Assembly (NCBI RefSeq): GCF_043195105.1
Contig: NZ_JBAFWO010000002.1
Strand: one strand, 5' to 3'
Source: NCEH01 sp002257205
GTDB taxonomy: Bacteria; Pseudomonadota; Alphaproteobacteria; Rhizobiales; Xanthobacteraceae
DNA length: 64,000 bases
In this document: piece by piece, positions 61,775-64,000 of the stretch
How positions within the stretch are numbered: position 1 is the first letter of the stretch
Layout: each line of letters opens with the position of its first letter
The notes under the pieces: generated by a model
The model's input: the letters and a program-made list of their open reading frames with translations, nothing else
Database searches by the model: none
Told to the model about the DNA's origin: nothing
Position numbers and translations under genes: made by a program

Positions 61775-62629
61775 ATGGCCGAGCCGCGCCTTCTTTCTTT
61801 CGTAACGCTCTGTGCCACCGGCCTTTTTATCGCTGCCTCCGGCCCCGCCTCGGCCGCCGATGTCGCGCCGGGAATGACCGCGCCGGCCCCCGCCAAGCCC
61901 AAGGAAGACTGGTATCTGACCATTGGCGGCTCAGGCAATATCATACCACAATATCCCGGCAGCGAGACCTACGAATTCCGCCCCGGCTTCATTTTCAGCA
62001 TATCGAAAGCGAGCGAACTCAACGCTTTCCACAGTGTTGATGATAATCCATCGATCGCCCTGTTCGACACCGGCAAGTTCCGCATCGGCGCCGTCGGTCG
62101 GATCGACTGGGGGCGGGACGAAGACGATTCGGACCGCCTGAACGGCATCGGCAACCTCGACCCCTCGCTGGAAATCGGTGGTTTCTCCGAATGGTATCCG
62201 GTTGACTGGCTACGCCTGCGCGGTGAGTTGCGCTATGGGTTCGGTGGTTATGAGGGATGGGTCGGTGATCTCGGCGCCGACGTGATCGTACCATATGAAA
62301 CCTGGCGTTTCGCCATCGGCCCCCGCCTCGCCTTCGGCTCTTCCGCGTTCCAGAATGCTTATTTCGGTGTGACGCCGTTCCAGTCGCTGAGCGCCAATTT
62401 TCTCGGCAATCCCTTGACCGTCTATCAGGCCAGCAGCGGCCTGTATTCCTGGGGAGCGACCGCGCAGCTGACCAAGGATTTCGGCAGGGGCTTCACCGCA
62501 GGCGTGTTCGGCACCTACGGCCGGCTGGTTGGAGATGCCGCCGATTCGCCTTTGACCCAGAGCGCCAACCAGTTCACCGCAGGGGTTTCGCTCGCCTACA
62601 CTTTCAACATCGGCAAGGCTTGGTGGTGA
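61775..62629 (+). CDS. MipA/OmpV family outer-membrane protein
   Basis: A 284-residue beta-barrel protein. The signal peptide is MAEPRLLSFVTLCATGLFIA followed by ASGPASAAD, with a probable cut after ASA. A Pro-rich linker leads to DWYLTIGGSGNIIPQYPGSE, the start of the barrel in the MipA/OmpV family, and the chain ends in VSLAYTFNIGKAWW with a terminal aromatic residue as expected for BAM substrates. MipA in E. coli scaffolds murein synthesis; other members are general porin-like proteins. The upstream in-frame extension to 61700 is not conserved. Divergent or neighbouring partners are not evident. Confidence 0.85.
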   Translation: MAEPRLLSFVTLCATGLFIAASGPASAADVAPGMTAPAPAKPKEDWYLTIGGSGNIIPQYPGSETYEFRPGFIFSISKASELNAFHSVDDNPSIALFDTGKFRIGAVGRIDWGRDEDDSDRLNGIGNLDPSLEIGGFSEWYPVDWLRLRGELRYGFGGYEGWVGDLGADVIVPYETWRFAIGPRLAFGSSAFQNAYFGVTPFQSLSANFLGNPLTVYQASSGLYSWGATAQLTKDFGRGFTAGVFGTYGRLVGDAADSPLTQSANQFTAGVSLAYTFNIGKAWW

Positions 62630-62822
62630 GCTGTGTCTGACGCCGCGCAGGGCGCAGCGCCTACGTGGCGGTATCAACATATAGCAGGGGAACGGACAGG
62701 CCCCGCTTGAGTTTGTTTGCCGAGCGCCGTGGGCGTTGATGGCGGTTGTCGTGAGGCGAGGTGGTGGATATAAGCGCGGCGACCCGGTGGGGATCAGCGA
62801 CGCTGTATCGAGGACATTGCTG

Positions 62823-63239
62823 ATGTCGGTCCAAATCGACCAGGACTATCGCCCCCGCGAGGACGAGCCCTTCATGAACGACCGCCAGCGGGAATATTTC
62901 CGGCTGAAGCTGTTGGCCTGGAAGGACGATATCCTGCGGGAGGCGCGTGAAACGCTGCAGCACCTTCAAGACGAGAACCAGAATCACCCCGATCTCGCGG
63001 ACCGTGCGTCTTCCGAGACGGATCGTTCGATCGAACTGCGGGCGCGCGATCGCCAGCGGAAGCTGATCTCCAAGATCGATGCCGCCCTGGGGCGAATCGA
63101 GGACGGGAGCTACGGCTATTGCGAGGATACCGGCGAGCCGATTTCGCTGAAACGCCTGGAAGCCCGGCCGATTGCCACGCTATCGGTGGAAGCCCAGGAG
63201 CGACACGAGCGGCGCGAGCGGGTCTATCGCGACGATTGA
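62823..63239 (+). CDS. dksA: RNA polymerase-binding transcription factor DksA
   Basis: DksA enters the secondary channel of RNA polymerase and works with ppGpp in the stringent response. The 138-residue product has the coiled coil LKLLAWKDDILREARETLQ with its acidic tip, and the C-terminal GYCEDTGEPISLKRLEARPIA. Only one Cys (100) remains of the four-Cys zinc finger of E. coli, as in other alphaproteobacterial DksA. The start ATG at 62823 follows GAGGACATTGCTG; the frame is open upstream to 62736. A strong bidirectional terminator follows. Confidence 0.95.
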   Translation: MSVQIDQDYRPREDEPFMNDRQREYFRLKLLAWKDDILREARETLQHLQDENQNHPDLADRASSETDRSIELRARDRQRKLISKIDAALGRIEDGSYGYCEDTGEPISLKRLEARPIATLSVEAQERHERRERVYRDD

Positions 63240-63301
63240 GGTTCGCGCGGGCCGGCATGCCGGTTCGCGCGATGCCGCAATCAGAGTTGAACAAAGATAA
63301 A

Positions 63302-63327
63302 AGCCGGGCCTAGGGCCCGGCTTTTTC
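63302..63327. terminator. Bidirectional rho-independent terminator between dksA and the fliO-like gene
   Basis: A perfect 9-bp stem (AGCCGGGCC / GGCCCGGCT) with a 3-nt loop, TTTTT on the plus-strand side and a run of A (AAAGATAAAA) on the other, so it can serve the convergent transcripts from both directions. Confidence 0.93.
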
Positions 63328-63351
63328 ATGCGTGCGGCCGGCAGGGCGCGA

Positions 63352-64000
63352 TCAGCGCGGCCCGGTGCCGCGGCCGAGCAGATTGGCCATTTCGGCTTCC
63401 AGATCCTCGAATGGGTCCTTCTCCGTCGCATCTTCCGTTTTAGGCGGGGCAGGGGCCTTGGAATCCGCCACGGGCTGCGGGAGCGCGGGGTCGATGGAGA
63501 CCATACTGCCGGAATCCAAGGCGAACGGATTGGCCAATTCGCGGGCGAACGCGTCCGGCTGGGGCGCGGCCGGTGGGGTGGCGCGCGGCAGCACCCAACG
63601 GCGCGGTGGAGCGGGCGGCGCGGCCGTGACTGCGGCGGGCGCCGGCGCATTGGACGCGACGGGCTCGACGACGATCGCGGGCGCCGGCGGCGCCATCCTC
63701 ACCTTGAGATCTCTCGGATCGACGGGCCGTGCGCGCACCTCCGGCGCCGGCGGAACCGGCGGGCGTGCCCCGTCGGGCGCAGGGTGGTCCGGTGCGATCG
63801 TGGGAAGATCGGCGGGTTCCACCACGCGGGCCGCCGCCGGGCGGGCCATCACTTCCAGCGCGGCCGGCTCGGCCACGGGTGCGGCGGCGGACGCCTGATC
63901 GGGTGCTTCGGGCCGCTCTCCTTCGGGCCGTGCTTTCATGTTGGCGGTGCGGAATAGCGCCCCAAGCCCTCGCCGTGCCGGCGCAGCTTCCTCCACCGGG
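63352..64000 (-). CDS. Probable FliO-like flagellar assembly protein, C-terminal part
   Basis: An open reading frame that runs off the right edge; 216 codons are inside. The visible part is a Pro/Ala-rich, probably disordered chain that ends EKDPFEDLEAEMANLLGRG. As I recall, FliO proteins of Hyphomicrobiales carry a long Pro-rich tail ending in a similar LEEEMASLLGRP sequence, and a gene order next to dksA would fit. The membrane segment and conserved core of FliO would lie outside the window, so the call is tentative. The GTG near the edge is not a real start. Confidence 0.5.
   Translation of the reverse strand, partial: PVEEAAPARRGLGALFRTANMKARPEGERPEAPDQASAAAPVAEPAALEVMARPAAARVVEPADLPTIAPDHPAPDGARPPVPPAPEVRARPVDPRDLKVRMAPPAPAIVVEPVASNAPAPAAVTAAPPAPPRRWVLPRATPPAAPQPDAFARELANPFALDSGSMVSIDPALPQPVADSKAPAPPKTEDATEKDPFEDLEAEMANLLGRGTGPR

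Overview
This window looks like a piece of the main chromosome of a GC-rich alphaproteobacterium of the order Hyphomicrobiales (Rhizobiales), probably a Xanthobacteraceae-type genome (Azorhizobium/Xanthobacter/Ancylobacter relatives). The placement rests on gene content and order, not on a database search: DUF2093, DUF4170, the DUF374-waaA-lpxK lipid A block, a pyruvate dehydrogenase with a lipoyl domain fused to E1-beta, a fused ispDF, dusB-ntrB-ntrC...ntrY-ntrX, trkA-trkH-dat-hfq-hflX-mazG, and a one-cysteine DksA. Almost everything is housekeeping DNA with dense operons and many ATGA/TGATG stop-start overlaps. I see no rRNA, tRNA, CRISPR array, insertion sequence or prophage.

Layout. 1-9.5 kb: purD (cut by the left edge) diverges from xseA; then an AT-rich islet with one small ORF, DUF2093, and a leftward block of lpxK, waaA, a DUF374 acyltransferase, DUF4170, an inositol-phosphatase-type enzyme, ubiA and a small secreted protein. 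9.6-13.7 kb: branched-chain amino acid genes ilvB-ilvN-ilvC, preceded by a promoter, an 18-codon Ile/Val/Leu-rich leader peptide and a terminator hairpin, i.e. a classical attenuator. 13.9-17.4 kb: a three-gene cluster (HAD-UbiA fusion, DprE1-like FAD enzyme, DprE2-like SDR) that looks like a complete route from PRPP to polyprenyl-phospho-arabinose. 17.6-27 kb: hppA (K+-independent type), secG, pyrG, a VOC protein, a guanidine-II riboswitch driving gdx, a perfect parS site, DUF1835, queF, eno. 27-35.7 kb: ftsB and the pyruvate dehydrogenase genes pdhA, pdhB, pdhC, lpdA with lipA, plus small proteins.

35.6-53.6 kb: cinA-like and ispDF read leftward and diverge from dusB-ntrB-ntrC; a GAF-PAS-GGDEF-EAL gene sits between ntrC and ntrY-ntrX; then trkA, trkH, dat, hfq, hflX and a convergent mazG. 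53.7-64 kb: a TrmO-like protein, a membrane protein, a leftward TIGR01620-ycjX-sixA operon, a hybrid histidine kinase, an FAD oxidoreductase, a MipA/OmpV outer-membrane protein, dksA with a strong terminator, and the end of a probable fliO cut by the right edge.

Most notable: the arabinose-donor cluster, with Ala at the position of the benzothiazinone-target Cys of mycobacterial DprE1; the parS site; the guanidine-II riboswitch-gdx unit; the ilv attenuator; a c-di-GMP gene inside the ntr locus; two strong palindromes before pdhA; and three copies of a ~107-bp double-hairpin intergenic repeat. Long antisense ORFs (up to 1,614 codons) are codon-bias shadows and were left out.
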